DNA of 64,000 nucleotides, from positions 62,001 through 126,000 of the forward strand of contig NZ_QXGJ01000005.1 of the NCBI RefSeq assembly GCF_003952005.1, written 5' to 3'. The notes beneath the pieces are model-generated. The model worked only from the letters and a program-made list of their open reading frames with translations. It was not told the DNA's origin and did no database searches. Shown one piece after another: positions 48,201 to 56,426 of this stretch (position 1 is the stretch's first letter; every line of letters begins with the position of its first letter). This DNA comes from Bifidobacterium callimiconis. Lineage in GTDB: Bacteria > Actinomycetota > Actinomycetes > Actinomycetales > Bifidobacteriaceae. The position numbers were made by a program, and so were the translations under genes.

Positions 48201-49360
48201 ACACTGCCGCGGCTCAGCGGTTGCAGTCCGAGATCGACCGATTCGACCGCGACGATCATGCGACCCAGGCCGAGGTGCGGCGCACCCTGGACGCGTTGCG
48301 GGTCCAGCTGGCGTCGGACATCGTGCGGTCGGTGCTGGCGCAGTATGCGGCTGATGCCGGGGCTGATGATGGTGTTGAGGGCGACGGTGATGGCGATGCA
48401 GATGGCAATGGTATGGACGTCGGTGCTGATGCCGGCGGTGCGAATGGCGACGGTACTGACGTCGGCAGCATATTCACAACTGACGGCGGGGAAGTGTCCG
48501 AGGTCAACGCATCTGTGGCAGGCGATACCGTCGAATCGGAGACGACCCCCGTGCAGCGGTTGCGTCAGTCGCAGCAGTCGCGTCCATCGACCGACGAGGC
48601 ACTCGAATCGTTGCCCGAGCCCGACCGGCTGAGCGCGATCGTACGGGAACTCGAATCGACCGTGCGCCGCGCGGAATCCGACCGCGACGCCGCCATCCGT
48701 ATGGAGGAACAGGACCGGAATCTCGACGTGGAACGTGAACGGACCGCGACCGCGCTGCGGGCGGCGCTCGATCTGTGGGTATCGTCGTCGGCGCGATTCG
48801 TGCCCGTACGCGACATGGCGCTACTCGCCGGCGGCCGCGCGGGATCACTCGCCACCGGCACCGCAAACGAAGGCCTCTCGCTCGTCACCTACGCCGTCAC
48901 CGAACGATTCCGCGACGTGCTCGACCGAGCCAACGAAATCCTCCGCGACATCAAGGGCGGTGTCTACGAACTGCGACTCGGCGCGCACGAGGGCCGTACC
49001 GCCAAGACCGGTCTGCCGATCGAAGTATTCGACCGGCGCAGCGACCTCGCGTGCGAGGCCACCACGCTGTCCGGCGGTGAGACGTTCTTCGTGTCGCTCG
49101 CGCTCGCGTTGGCGCTCGCCGACATCATCCAGGCGGAGAACGGCGGCATTTCCATGGATACGTTGTTCATCGACGAGGGATTCGGCTCACTGTCGGAGGA
49201 GTACCTCGACGACGTGCTTGACGTGCTGCGTGCGATGAGCCGGCATCGTGACATCGGTGTGATCTCGCACGTAGGACAGCTGAAGGATCAGATCGCCGAA
49301 CGGATCAGCGTGACCCGCATCAACGAGGACTCCGCCAGCCGCCTCACCGTAACGGTGTGA
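45242..49360 (+). CDS. sbcC: Exonuclease subunit SbcC with acidic low-complexity insertions
   Basis: 1372 aa, against about 1050 for typical SbcC. Walker A GETGAGKST (about 35-43), the zinc hook CPVCG (C668/C671) between two long coiled coils, the signature LSGGETFFVSLALALALAD and Walker B MDTLFIDEGFGSLSEEYL are all present. Two Asp/Gly/Ala-rich stretches interrupt the coiled coils at about 259-360 and 1037-1102; a third, milder one is near 840-890. SbcCD is an ATP-dependent nuclease that removes hairpins and palindromes, which is notable in a window full of long inverted repeats. Translationally coupled to sbcD. Confidence 0.95.
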   Translation: MKLIGMRFKGIGPYEQEYSIDFAALNRSHMFLIEGETGAGKSTILDCISFALYGDVSVDVASKDRLRSRFLGTDQTPSYVELIFELNDAFYRVRREPAYERRKKRGEGTVSVNAKGVLWKVDDGLEALLPNGSDALDGTATRYFDYAEDADHHTVLASQARDTGTEILRLLHLTRDQFSKTVMLAQGQFSGFLRCKPEERTQLIKSLFEADVYESIQKTLDEMRKAQADDVTAQRRDVVAAIRDARSNAEAIERRVRDVDADGDGAGGDGVDGADGDAVGGVDGGDAAAETDASAVIAVEDERDGSFELGDFDFESAGLDLDSASFDFGRTDDLGDDGDASAGADAENSAENDAPADPLDVIRANWCLTDDGDLAEPAMSPSDIADALDRHVTAIATASADLLERSHDALTMASTRLDNEQRRLDAMRRLSSVDKAYRDAVDRRDALERRRRDIDAMRDRLRDSASAEPVARAQRELNAVQGRRAESDAALQKAKSELDAYEPMDELTAARERENAVAAGRPAAEANLRAAKELGVRAGAARAAWNKADRARSQVRLCEDATESARATLRELDHEATEAELRQQLEDAIRREATRSGLQDRLQSARTVLDHARKRQTEEGRLVDLQTAVERAMQRRREADDAYTQARRAFFAAGAARLAGELADGQPCPVCGSVDHPHPAVQRTASADTLAGESVPDEARLNQLDQAARRAAQHVTEAEGAVAVCKARIEAETEQSQDMSVADAEAAVAQARKELDGIRELGKERARLEARLQKLHDAGDRVAQCEHRADVAKAEASGALELARAAVESCAAAVQAMPAPGKAEASGYEDAAVNTLNDAVATNVESGTAAGLESGVDAGVRISKEFVPDVSDDTKSGESVMSASDDAAISDELAALAERIDDVAERAVVAERAANDVIAVCERAAREVDRIDQKIKQRNALEQRVGALAAALQEIKRQLSAVSTAYDEALAQSGFETVETALAACLDTAAAQRLQSEIDRFDRDDHATQAEVRRTLDALRVQLASDIVRSVLAQYAADAGADDGVEGDGDGDADGNGMDVGADAGGANGDGTDVGSIFTTDGGEVSEVNASVAGDTVESETTPVQRLRQSQQSRPSTDEALESLPEPDRLSAIVRELESTVRRAESDRDAAIRMEEQDRNLDVERERTATALRAALDLWVSSSARFVPVRDMALLAGGRAGSLATGTANEGLSLVTYAVTERFRDVLDRANEILRDIKGGVYELRLGAHEGRTAKTGLPIEVFDRRSDLACEATTLSGGETFFVSLALALALADIIQAENGGISMDTLFIDEGFGSLSEEYLDDVLDVLRAMSRHRDIGVISHVGQLKDQIAERISVTRINEDSASRLTVTV

Positions 49361-49389
49361 GCACGATTCCCGCACGGCTCAAATAGCGT

Positions 49390-49675
49390 CGGCTCCCCTC
49401 CCTGAGGGGAGCCGACACGCAAAGCGTGACTGAGGGGAGCATGCGGGCAAAATACCAGCGGTGTGCATGAGAACTCGGGCAAGTTCGCCGGCGAGCCACA
49501 TCGGTCCCGCACAGATCGATCCACCATCCGAGGGACGGCCACAGTAGCTCCGGCTCCCCTCCCTGAGGGGAGCTGTCACGCAAAGCGTGACTGAGGGGAG
49601 CATACGGGCAAATGCCATGGGACCAGTGCTCCCCCCAGTCGGCTTTCGCCGACAGCTCCCCTCAGCGAGGGGAGC
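49390..49675. repeat. Three REP-like units after sbcC
   Basis: Units at about 49391-49440, 49553-49600 and 49627-49675 share the core GCTCCCCTC..GAGGGGAGC. Inner palindromes are CACGcaaagCGTG in the first two and GTCGGCtttcGCCGAC in the third (opposite orientation). The remaining 49361-49772 holds no supported gene. Confidence 0.75.
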
Positions 49676-49772
49676 CTGTGGGTGGGGAGCGTCTGGCCGA
49701 CTATTTCGATAGGCCCTGCATCCTAGGGAGCCTACGGATGAAGGCGTTCGCTCAGATTCCGAGATTATCGGA

Positions 49773-50405
49773 TCAGCCGAAAAGACGGCCGAACAGTTCG
49801 CTCGCGGCGTCGCTCAGGGATCCCGCTGCGTCACCGAGCGACCCGGCGGCGTCCTGCAGGTTTGCGTTGCCGAGCGCGTCCCCGGCCGCGCCGGCCAAGC
49901 CGTCGGTCGCGCTCTGCAGCGTGCCACCCAGATCGGCATCGGCCGCGGACAGACCATCAAGCGCGCCGCTGAAGTTGCCGCTGGTCACGCTTTCCCATAC
50001 GCCGCTCGCGGCATCAGTCAAACCGGAACCGGCCAGATCGCTGAGCGCCGTCTGCCCGGCATCGGCTAGGCCTGCGCCGGCATCGGCCAGTCCCGAACCG
50101 GCATCAGACAGTCCGCTCGCGGCGTCGCCTAGTCCAGCTGTCGCGTCCTGCGCGACCGAACCAAGATTCTCGGTGGCGCCGGTCAGTCCCGATACCGCAT
50201 CCTGCGCGGTCGCGCCGAAGTCGTCGGCGGCTCCGGTCAATCCACCTGCCGCATCGGCGAGCCCGCCTACCGCATCCTGCGCGGCGGCGGTGCCATCACC
50301 CAGCACCGAACCCACGACGTCGGAAAGTCCGGCGTTTTCGGCCACCTGACCGAGCAGATCGCCGGCGCCGTTCGACAACGCGTCTTTGAGAAAACCGAAT
50401 ACCAT
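49773..50405 (-). CDS. Ala/Gly/Asp-rich low-complexity protein of unknown function
   Basis: 210 aa from the ATG at 50405, which has GGGGG upstream. After MVFGFLKDALSNGAGDLLGQ the protein consists of repeated GLADAxxGL / AAQDAVxGLTGA units of about 11 residues, predicted to form amphipathic helices like LEA or apolipoprotein-type repeats. No signal peptide, catalytic motif or transmembrane segment is seen. It ends SDAASELFGRLFG. It might be a stress protectant or membrane-surface protein; nothing in the neighbours settles it. Confidence 0.75.
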   Translation of the reverse strand: MVFGFLKDALSNGAGDLLGQVAENAGLSDVVGSVLGDGTAAAQDAVGGLADAAGGLTGAADDFGATAQDAVSGLTGATENLGSVAQDATAGLGDAASGLSDAGSGLADAGAGLADAGQTALSDLAGSGLTDAASGVWESVTSGNFSGALDGLSAADADLGGTLQSATDGLAGAAGDALGNANLQDAAGSLGDAAGSLSDAASELFGRLFG

Positions 50406-50812
50406 GATGTCCCCCTTCGTTGGTCGGCGCCACAATGGTCATGTCGCCGATCCGTCAATGACACGGCGAATCTGATCGCCATGCCGTGCGCGTGGCCCGC
50501 GCGGTTTCCGTTGTAATCCGTGCAGTTGCGGTTTGTGTGTCGGTCAGGTCGTCATCGTCGCCTTGAAACGACACTGTTGCATGATCTGTTGAAATAACGA
50601 TCTGTATATAGCTAAGCCGACGCGGCTGGAAGTCGGCTGGGAGTTTGGTGGAGATTGGGGTGGGGAAGGGTGGTCGCCGATCGTTTGGTTTGCGGACGTC
50701 CCGACATGATCTCGATAAATCAGTGCAGGATGGCCGCTGTGGAAAGTCGACGCAGTGCAAAACGCAACTCGCCGCAGTCGTAGTCCTCGGGGGAGTGTAG
50801 CTTATGAGAGTT

Positions 50813-50882
50813 GCCCATTTTGGGCACGCGCTTACACACTCCTGCCATGGACCGTCCATGGCCTTTAGTCCGAAGGAGGTGG
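50813..50882 (+). promoter_or_regulatory. rpsF leader with hairpin that can mask the ribosome site
   Basis: GCCC-ATTTT-GGGC (50815-50827) is followed by a strong hairpin, GCCATGGA (50844-50851), loop CCG, TCCATGGC (50855-50862). CACTCCT just before the hairpin is nearly complementary to AGGAGGTG (50875-50882), the ribosome-binding site. This layout suggests ribosomal-protein autoregulation, as known for the S6:S18 complex on rpsF leaders, but I cannot confirm the consensus. Between 50406 and 50812 no gene is seen. Confidence 0.45.
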
Positions 50883-50885
50883 GTG

Positions 50886-51182
50886 ATGTCTGCGCACAAG
50901 TATGAACTGATGCTCATTGCCGATCCCGAGCTGGATGAACGAGCACTGAAGAAGCTCACCGAGCAGTTCCTCACGGTTGTCACCGATGAAAAGGGCACCA
51001 TCGACAGCACCGATTACTGGGGCCGTCGCAAGCTGGCCTACGAGATCGCCGGCAAGACCGAAGGCAACTACGCCGTCGTCGAGTACACCGCCGAACCGGC
51101 CACCAGCGCCGAGCTCGACCGTCTGCTGAACCTCAACGAGTCCATCATCCGTACGAAGATTCTTCGTAAGGACGCCAAGTGA
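50886..51182 (+). CDS. rpsF: 30S ribosomal protein S6
   Basis: 98 aa, normal length. [20 protein letters not shown] and the [19 protein letters not shown] region are typical of S6, as is the end [29 protein letters not shown] sets the start. It binds 16S rRNA together with S18. First gene of rpsF-ssb-rpsR-rplI. Confidence 0.97.
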   Translation: MSAHKYELMLIADPELDERALKKLTEQFLTVVTDEKGTIDSTDYWGRRKLAYEIAGKTEGNYAVVEYTAEPATSAELDRLLNLNESIIRTKILRKDAK

Positions 51183-51317
51183 TCCTTCGGGCATAGCCCG
51201 AATCACTTCCCACGTCTTACACGTCTAGAACCTCTAGAGCATAGAACGTCAACGAAGTACGATTCCCGGCCGAACCCAAGCCACGGCGAGGGTGCGGCGA
51301 ACCAGGAAGGCTGAATC

Positions 51318-51980
51318 ATGGCAGGAGATACCGTCATCACGGTCGTGGGCAACCTCACGGCCGATCCTGAACTGCGTACCATTCCGAGTGGTGCCACGGT
51401 GGCGAACTTCACCATCGCCTCCACCCCCCGCACCTACAACAGGCAGTCGGGTCAGTGGGAGGACGGCGAAGCGCTGTTCCTCCGCTGCTCGGCATGGGAT
51501 TCGAACTACAACCCGATCGCTTCCAACATCCAGGCGTCGCTGGCCAAGGGCATGCGCGTGATCGCGCAGGGCCGCCTGACCCAGCGTTCCTACACCGCCA
51601 ACGACGGCAGCACCCGCACGGTGGTGGAGCTGCGCGTGGATGAGATCGGACCCGCACTGTCGCGCAACACCGCACAGGTGACCCGCAACAGCAACGGAGG
51701 CAACGGCGGCTACCAGGGCGCAGGCCAGGGTGGCGGATTCGCCGGTGCCCCGCGCAACAATGCGGCTCCCGCGCAGGGAGGCTACCAGGGCGGATACTCC
51801 GGTGGATATTCGGGCGGATACCAGGGCGGTGCAGCCGCTCAGGCCGCTCCGCAGCACCAGTCCGCGCCGGCCGCCCCCGCGGCCGATCCGTGGTCGAGCG
51901 GTGCCGACGCCTCGGGTTCGTACGGTTCGTTCGGAGCCACCAACGATTTCGGTGGCGGAGACGACGAGCCGGAGTTCTAA
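51318..51980 (+). CDS. ssb: Single-stranded DNA-binding protein
   Basis: 220 aa. The OB-fold (about 1-115) starts [20 protein letters not shown] and includes [15 protein letters not shown] and [21 protein letters not shown] Gly/Gln/Tyr/Ala-rich linker ([18 protein letters not shown]) leads to the acidic tip GGGDDEPEF, the usual docking site for replication and repair proteins. It binds ssDNA as a tetramer. AGGAAGG lies about 8 nt before ATG. Position between rpsF and rpsR is standard. Confidence 0.97.
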   Translation: MAGDTVITVVGNLTADPELRTIPSGATVANFTIASTPRTYNRQSGQWEDGEALFLRCSAWDSNYNPIASNIQASLAKGMRVIAQGRLTQRSYTANDGSTRTVVELRVDEIGPALSRNTAQVTRNSNGGNGGYQGAGQGGGFAGAPRNNAAPAQGGYQGGYSGGYSGGYQGGAAAQAAPQHQSAPAAPAADPWSSGADASGSYGSFGATNDFGGGDDEPEF

Positions 51981-52113
51981 CGCTTACCATCGTCAACCGT
52001 CAACGGCGGGCACAGGCCACAGCCGGGCGGCATGACGAACAGACAACAGACACAAAGTCGGCACAGGCCGACACAAAGTCAAAGACATCAGTCGTAATTT
52101 GTAAGGAGTGCAT

Positions 52114-52362
52114 ATGTCACGCAAGAGGCCGCAGCCGCCGGTGAAGCCGTTCAAGAAGAAGCCGAACCCGCTGAAGGCTGCCAAGGTTACCGAGATCGAT
52201 TACAAGGACGTGGCTCTGCTGCGCAAGTTCATCTCCGATCGCGGCAAGATCCGTTCCCGTCGTATCACCGGCGTCACCGTCCAGGAGCAGCGCGAGCTCG
52301 CCAAGGCCATCAAGAACGCCCGCGAGATGGCTCTGCTGCCGTACGCCACTTCCGGCCGCTGA
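52114..52362 (+). CDS. rpsR: 30S ribosomal protein S18
   Basis: 82 aa. [20 protein letters not shown], then [38 protein letters not shown] and [11 protein letters not shown] are canonical. AAGGAG at 52103-52108 favours ATG 52114 over the upstream in-frame GTG. It contains no CxxC zinc motif, i.e. a Cys-free S18. Small-subunit component next to S6. Confidence 0.97.
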   Translation: MSRKRPQPPVKPFKKKPNPLKAAKVTEIDYKDVALLRKFISDRGKIRSRRITGVTVQEQRELAKAIKNAREMALLPYATSGR

Positions 52363-52377
52363 TAGGAGGATTTAGCA

Positions 52378-52830
52378 ATGGCTAAGGATACCAAGGTTAT
52401 TCTCACCACCACCGTTAGCAACCTGGGCCACTCCGGCGACGTCGTCGAGGTGAAGCCGGGCTACGCCCGCAACTACCTGATCCCGCAGGGCCTCGCCTTC
52501 GCGTGGAGCAAGGGTGCCGCCGCTCAGATCGAGCAGATGCAGCGCGCTCGCCGTGCCGCCGCTCTCGCCACTCGCGAGGACGCCGTGGCCGCCAAGAACG
52601 CCATCGAGGGCACCGTCGTCGAGATCGCCGCCAAGGTCTCCGAGTCCGGCAAGCTGTTCGGCGCCATCTCCACCAAGCACGTTGCTCAGGAGCTGTCCGC
52701 CAAGGGCACCGCCGTCGAGGCCAAGGACATCACCGTGGAGAACATCAAGACCACCGGCGAGTTCGCCGCTACGGTCCAGCTCCACCCGGAGATCTCCGCC
52801 AACTTCACCATCAAGGTGGTCGCCGCCTGA
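52378..52830 (+). CDS. rplI: 50S ribosomal protein L9
   Basis: 150 aa. N-terminal domain [40 protein letters not shown], a central helix and a C-terminal domain ([32 protein letters not shown]). TAGGAGG precedes ATG 52378, 15 bp after rpsR. Last gene of the operon, followed by a strong terminator at 52938. Confidence 0.97.
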   Translation: MAKDTKVILTTTVSNLGHSGDVVEVKPGYARNYLIPQGLAFAWSKGAAAQIEQMQRARRAAALATREDAVAAKNAIEGTVVEIAAKVSESGKLFGAISTKHVAQELSAKGTAVEAKDITVENIKTTGEFAATVQLHPEISANFTIKVVAA

Positions 52831-52937
52831 TTTCGTTCACCGCGGTTCGGTCCGGTTTGATTCCGTTTAATTCGGTTTGATTCCGGGCTTCGTGGGAATG
52901 ATGTCAGTCGATAATCGACCGACCCGAGCTTAAGCCC

Positions 52938-52990
52938 AAAGGGCCCCGCAGATTCGCGCATTGCAGTTGCGCGTCTGCGGGGCCCTTTTT
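52938..52990 (+). terminator. Terminator of the rpsF-ssb-rpsR-rplI operon
   Basis: AAAGGGCCCCGCAGA (52938-52952) pairs perfectly with TCTGCGGGGCCCTTT (52974-52988), which runs into TTTTT. The loop contains a second small palindrome (CGCGCA..TGCGCG). Confidence 0.92.
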
Positions 52991-53028
52991 GTTTGTTTGG
53001 TGGACTTGGCACGGCGCATCATAACCCA

Positions 53029-53221
53029 TGGCTCCCCTCGCCGCCGAGGGGAGCTGTCCGCCGTATGGCGGACTGAGGGGAGTCCTGCATTCCGGGAAGC
53101 GGGGAGTGTTTCCCTGCGTCCAAACAGACCCCGCAGGCAAACCGTGCTATCCCCTGTGGTGTGTATCTCCATCTCCCCTCAGTCGGCTGCACCGACAGCT
53201 CCCCTCAGCGAGGGGAGCCAT
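53029..53221. repeat. Two REP-like units in opposite orientation
   Basis: About 53029-53081: core GGCTCCCCTCG.CGAGGGGAG, inner palindrome GTCCGCCgtatGGCGGAC. About 53174-53221: reversed, inner palindrome GTCGGctgcaCCGAC. No gene is supported between 52831 and 53254. Confidence 0.75.
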
Positions 53222-53254
53222 GGTCGAGCGCGAGGGGCTCGCGACGGAGAAAGA

Positions 53255-53602
53255 CTAGAAGTTGCGGCCGCTCCAACCCCAGTCCGTCGTCGCCGTGTAG
53301 CGGATGTAGACGCGGTTGGAGGGGATGCCGAGCACATCCTCCAGCGCGGCGTCGATCTGGCGGGTGAGCTCCTCCCAGCTGGCGCGCGGGACGTCGCTGC
53401 CGAATACGTTCACCTCCACGTAGGCGGCGGGCTTGCCGTCGTCGCCGCCGAAGTAGATCGGCATGTTGTCCTCGAAGGGGCACATGAGCCAGCCTTCGGA
53501 CTTGCCGGGAACCGCGGTGATGGCCTTGCCGTACGCGGTCTTCAGGGCCTCGCGCTGCTCCTTGCTGATGTTGGTGCTGGCATGGGTGTGAATGACGGGC
53601 AT
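53255..53602 (-). CDS. MIF/4-oxalocrotonate-type tautomerase
   Basis: 115 aa. Pro follows the initiator Met (MPVIHTHASTNISKEQREAL), the catalytic residue of the tautomerase superfamily. The length and the late motif PSNRVYIRYTATTDWGWSG fit the MIF (phenylpyruvate tautomerase-like) group rather than the 60-residue 4-OT group. GGAG lies 6 nt before the start on the minus strand. The natural substrate is unclear; MIF-like bacterial proteins are often annotated as tautomerases. It is a single-gene unit. Confidence 0.85.
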   Translation of the reverse strand: MPVIHTHASTNISKEQREALKTAYGKAITAVPGKSEGWLMCPFEDNMPIYFGGDDGKPAAYVEVNVFGSDVPRASWEELTRQIDAALEDVLGIPSNRVYIRYTATTDWGWSGRNF

Positions 53603-53722
53603 GATCGCTCCTTTGATTGATCGGTTACTGTCCCGATTCCAGCGTAACCCGCCCCTCGGGCGTTCCACGTGAACCGAATTGTGCGGTTTTCGGGTGTCGC
53701 GGAGGCGATGCTCCGAAGCAAA

Positions 53723-53802
53723 CATCGCAGAACTGCAAAGTACGGGTTCAGCGGCCTTGAAATTGCAGCGCTGTAATTTGGCTACTTTGCAGTTCTGCGA
53801 TG
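53723..53802. repeat. Long-arm hairpin element C (AACTGCAAAGTA type)
   Basis: CATCGCAGAACTGCAAAGTA (53723-53742) and its perfect complement (53783-53802); the 40-nt loop contains GGCCTTGAAATT. Same arms as element B. Confidence 0.9.
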
Positions 53803-53920
53803 CCGGTCTCGGCACATACTGGTGATGTGTCCAAACAATGCGGCAAATCGCCCGGAATCGATCCTTAAATGTGCGGTTCTGTTCGGGGAATGTTCCGATT
53901 CGAAGAGGCTCGAGCTGCGC

Positions 53921-53998
53921 CGGTTCACAAATCGAAGATACCGAAAAAAGACGGCGGTATTCTCCCAAAAATCTGAGCTATCTTCGATTTGTGAACCG
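53921..53998. repeat. Long-arm hairpin element D (CACAA.TCGAAGATA type)
   Basis: CGGTTCACAAATCGAAGATA (53921-53940) and its perfect complement (53979-53998), loop 38 nt. It lies 120 bp after element C in the same gap (53603-54143), which has no gene. Confidence 0.9.
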
Positions 53999-54143
53999 CC
54001 GTACCTTGGGCCCGTAACAGATCTCTCCCAAAACCCCACAGAATCGAACAATCGAACGGTCCCAACCCGTAAATCCTTCAAATCGTAAAGATCGGGGAGG
54101 GGTTTCCCACCCCCGAACCCGCCGGTCAGGGTGCCTGAGTTAA

Positions 54144-54707
54144 ATGGGGCGGGTGAGAAAACTGATTGCACAGCTTATGAAATTCGGCATCGTGGGTGTC
54201 ATCGCCTTTGTCATCGATTACGGCCTGATGAACCTGCTTCTGATGATGCACATGCACAACATTCTGGCCACGTCGATCTCTTTCTTCGTATCGCTGATCT
54301 TCAACTATCTGGCGAGCATGAAGTTCGTGTTCAAGCACCGCGCGGACATGGCCCGCTGGATGGAAATCACCATCTTCTTCACCTCCTCGTTCATCGGTTG
54401 GATCATCAACGAGGTGATCGTGTGGATCAGCACGTCGTGGATGCCGCACGATTCGATGTACACGATGCACACGCAGTACGTGATCTGGACGAACATCGGC
54501 AAGCTCGTGGCCACGGCCGTGGTGATGGTCTGGAACTTCGTCATCCGTAAGTGGCTGCTCGACGACACACACACCAACGCCATGAACCGCCTGCGTTCCG
54601 GCGATCACAAGCTCACGGAGGAGGAGCTAGAGGCCAAGCGCGAGAAGAGCTTCTCGCATCGCCTGGGCATGTGGTCGATCGAGCACGCGCCGTTCGGTTG
54701 GAAGTAG
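54144..54707 (+). CDS. GtrA-family membrane protein
   Basis: About 187 aa, four transmembrane helices with the GtrA signature early in the protein: LMKFGIVGVIAFVIDYGLMN and FNYLASMKFVF. GtrA proteins are thought to flip polyprenyl-phosphate-linked sugars made by GtrB-type enzymes; a GtrB-like gene is at 19361, so the two may be partners although far apart. The hydrophilic tail (about 135-187) is extra. ATG 54144 lacks a strong ribosome site; GTG 54153 is possible. Confidence 0.88.
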   Translation: MGRVRKLIAQLMKFGIVGVIAFVIDYGLMNLLLMMHMHNILATSISFFVSLIFNYLASMKFVFKHRADMARWMEITIFFTSSFIGWIINEVIVWISTSWMPHDSMYTMHTQYVIWTNIGKLVATAVVMVWNFVIRKWLLDDTHTNAMNRLRSGDHKLTEEELEAKREKSFSHRLGMWSIEHAPFGWK

Positions 54708-54750
54708 CGGAACAGCTTTGCCGTTTGGCGCTTGCGCACATCGAGTTGGA

Positions 54751-54786
54751 TTGAGGGTTCGTCGGGAGTCTCCAACGAACCCTCAA
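54751..54786 (+). terminator. Hairpin after the GtrA-family gene
   Basis: TTGAGGGTTCGT (54751-54762) pairs perfectly with ACGAACCCTCAA (54775-54786), 43 bp after the stop. Confidence 0.65.
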
Positions 54787-54854
54787 TTGGTATGTGGCGG
54801 CGTACGGGATATACGCAACGGCACCGCGACCGCTGCCTGATACCACCTGGTGCC

Positions 54855-55080
54855 GCACGCTGCGGGTTCGTTCGTGCAAAGATACATACCCGCAGCGGAT
54901 ACGAGCCCACGCTGCGGGTTTGATGCGCTCGACGAACATACCCGCAGCGAACGAATCGGTTCGGTGCGGGTATGTATCGGTTCCATGACAGACCCGCACC
55001 GGGAGCCGCGCCACGCTGCGGGTTCGTTACAAATCCACGCCATACCCGCAGCGTAGAAGGCGGCAGCCCGCAGCGTAGGA
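54855..55080. repeat. Cluster of alternating-orientation CGCTGCGGGT motifs
   Basis: At least nine copies of a 10-12 bp motif (CGCTGCGGGT, or its complement ACCCGCAGCG, with GGTGCGGGT variants) alternate in direction over 226 bp, often extended to GCTGCGGGTTCGTT or CATACCCGCAGCG. It fills the space between the GtrA gene and the end of the MFS gene. It could fold into many alternative hairpins or bind a protein repeatedly. Confidence 0.8.
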
Positions 55081-55094
55081 GCGGCCCAGCCCCG

Positions 55095-56426
55095 TCACAC
55101 GTGCACTTCGGCGAGGATCGGCGTCTCGGTGCTGGACTTGATCTGCTTGAAGCCCACGAACGCGATCACCAGCGAAGCGAGCGCGAGCACGGTCACGGTC
55201 ATGAATCCGCCATGCGAACCGTACCGGTCGATGAACTGGCCGGCGATCGCGGATCCGACCGAGGCGCCAATCGAGTTCATCGCGCCCATCCACGCCACAC
55301 CCTCGGTGAAGCGCGACGGCGGCACCAGATGCAGCATGATCTGGTTGCCGTTGATCCACGTGGGCGCCTGGCACACGCCGCACAGCAGGTAGATGATCAT
55401 GATGACCCACAGATGTTTGGCGAGCACGAAGCAGCTGATGCCGATGTTCACCACGGCGAGGCAGAAGTAGAAGCGCTTCCACAGCGGGATCGTCCAGTTC
55501 TTCGCGCCGTACACCAGTGCGCCGCACAGTGAGCTGAACGAGAAGCAGGCGAACACGAAGCCCGTGAACTGGGCCATGTCCTGCTCCTTGGCGAACGCGA
55601 TGATCGAGATGGCGGTGGCGCTCTGGAACGCGCCGAGTCCGAACCAGGTGACGCACACGGCGATCAGACCCGGTCCCCAGATCGAATCCTTGGCGTTGTC
55701 CGCGTCGCCGCCCTGAATGGCCGCCGCACGGGCCGCCTCGCGCTCGCGGTACTCCTTGCGCGTGAGTCCGGCCGCGCGCGCCAGCTGCGTCTGCGACGGC
55801 GGTTCGGTGGTCAGCTCGGTGAGGAACATGAGCGCGCCCACGAGCACGCACACGCCGGTGAACGAAAACGCGAGCACGCCGGAGATCACGGCGAGGATCG
55901 AGGCGAGTGGGTTGCCGACCACCCACATGCATTCGTCGAACACGCCGGACAGCGACAGCGCGCGGTTGATCTTCTCGCTGTCGCCCTTGAGCTGGTGCGT
56001 CCAGCGGGCGCGGCTCATGGCGCCCCACGGCGGGATGCATGCGAGGAACGGCGTGATGCAGTACAGGATCCATTCGGGCGCGCGGTGCGTGATGCATGTG
56101 ACGAGCGCGATGGCCGACACCATCCACAGGATGATCGTGGGGATGGAGACCTGCCGCTGGCCGAACTTGTCGGTGAGCTTGCCGAGCAGCGGCGTGAGGA
56201 TGGCGAGTGCGATGGCCTGCACGGCGGTGAGCGCGCCGGCGAGTCCGTAGCTGCCGTAGTAGGTTTGCACGGAGATGGTGATGGTCATGCCGACCATGGG
56301 GAACGGCATGCAGGCGATGACCGAGCCGATGGCGTAGCGTGCGGAGTGCGGCATGCGGAGAAGCTCCGCATAGCCGCCGAATACACGATGGTTGACGTCT
56401 TTGATCGCTTGGATGAATGTTGACAT
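55095..56426 (-). CDS. Major facilitator superfamily transporter
   Basis: 443 aa with 12 hydrophobic helices. The MFS loop 2-3 motif appears as LLGKLTDKFGQRQV, and a long cytoplasmic loop (about 215-245, Arg/Ala-rich) separates the two halves. The second half contains AIAGQFIDRYGSHGGFM. AGGAGG precedes the start. Substrate not predictable; a drug or sugar exporter/importer is possible. No neighbouring gene hints at its use. Confidence 0.85.
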   Translation of the reverse strand: MSTFIQAIKDVNHRVFGGYAELLRMPHSARYAIGSVIACMPFPMVGMTITISVQTYYGSYGLAGALTAVQAIALAILTPLLGKLTDKFGQRQVSIPTIILWMVSAIALVTCITHRAPEWILYCITPFLACIPPWGAMSRARWTHQLKGDSEKINRALSLSGVFDECMWVVGNPLASILAVISGVLAFSFTGVCVLVGALMFLTELTTEPPSQTQLARAAGLTRKEYREREAARAAAIQGGDADNAKDSIWGPGLIAVCVTWFGLGAFQSATAISIIAFAKEQDMAQFTGFVFACFSFSSLCGALVYGAKNWTIPLWKRFYFCLAVVNIGISCFVLAKHLWVIMIIYLLCGVCQAPTWINGNQIMLHLVPPSRFTEGVAWMGAMNSIGASVGSAIAGQFIDRYGSHGGFMTVTVLALASLVIAFVGFKQIKSSTETPILAEVHV

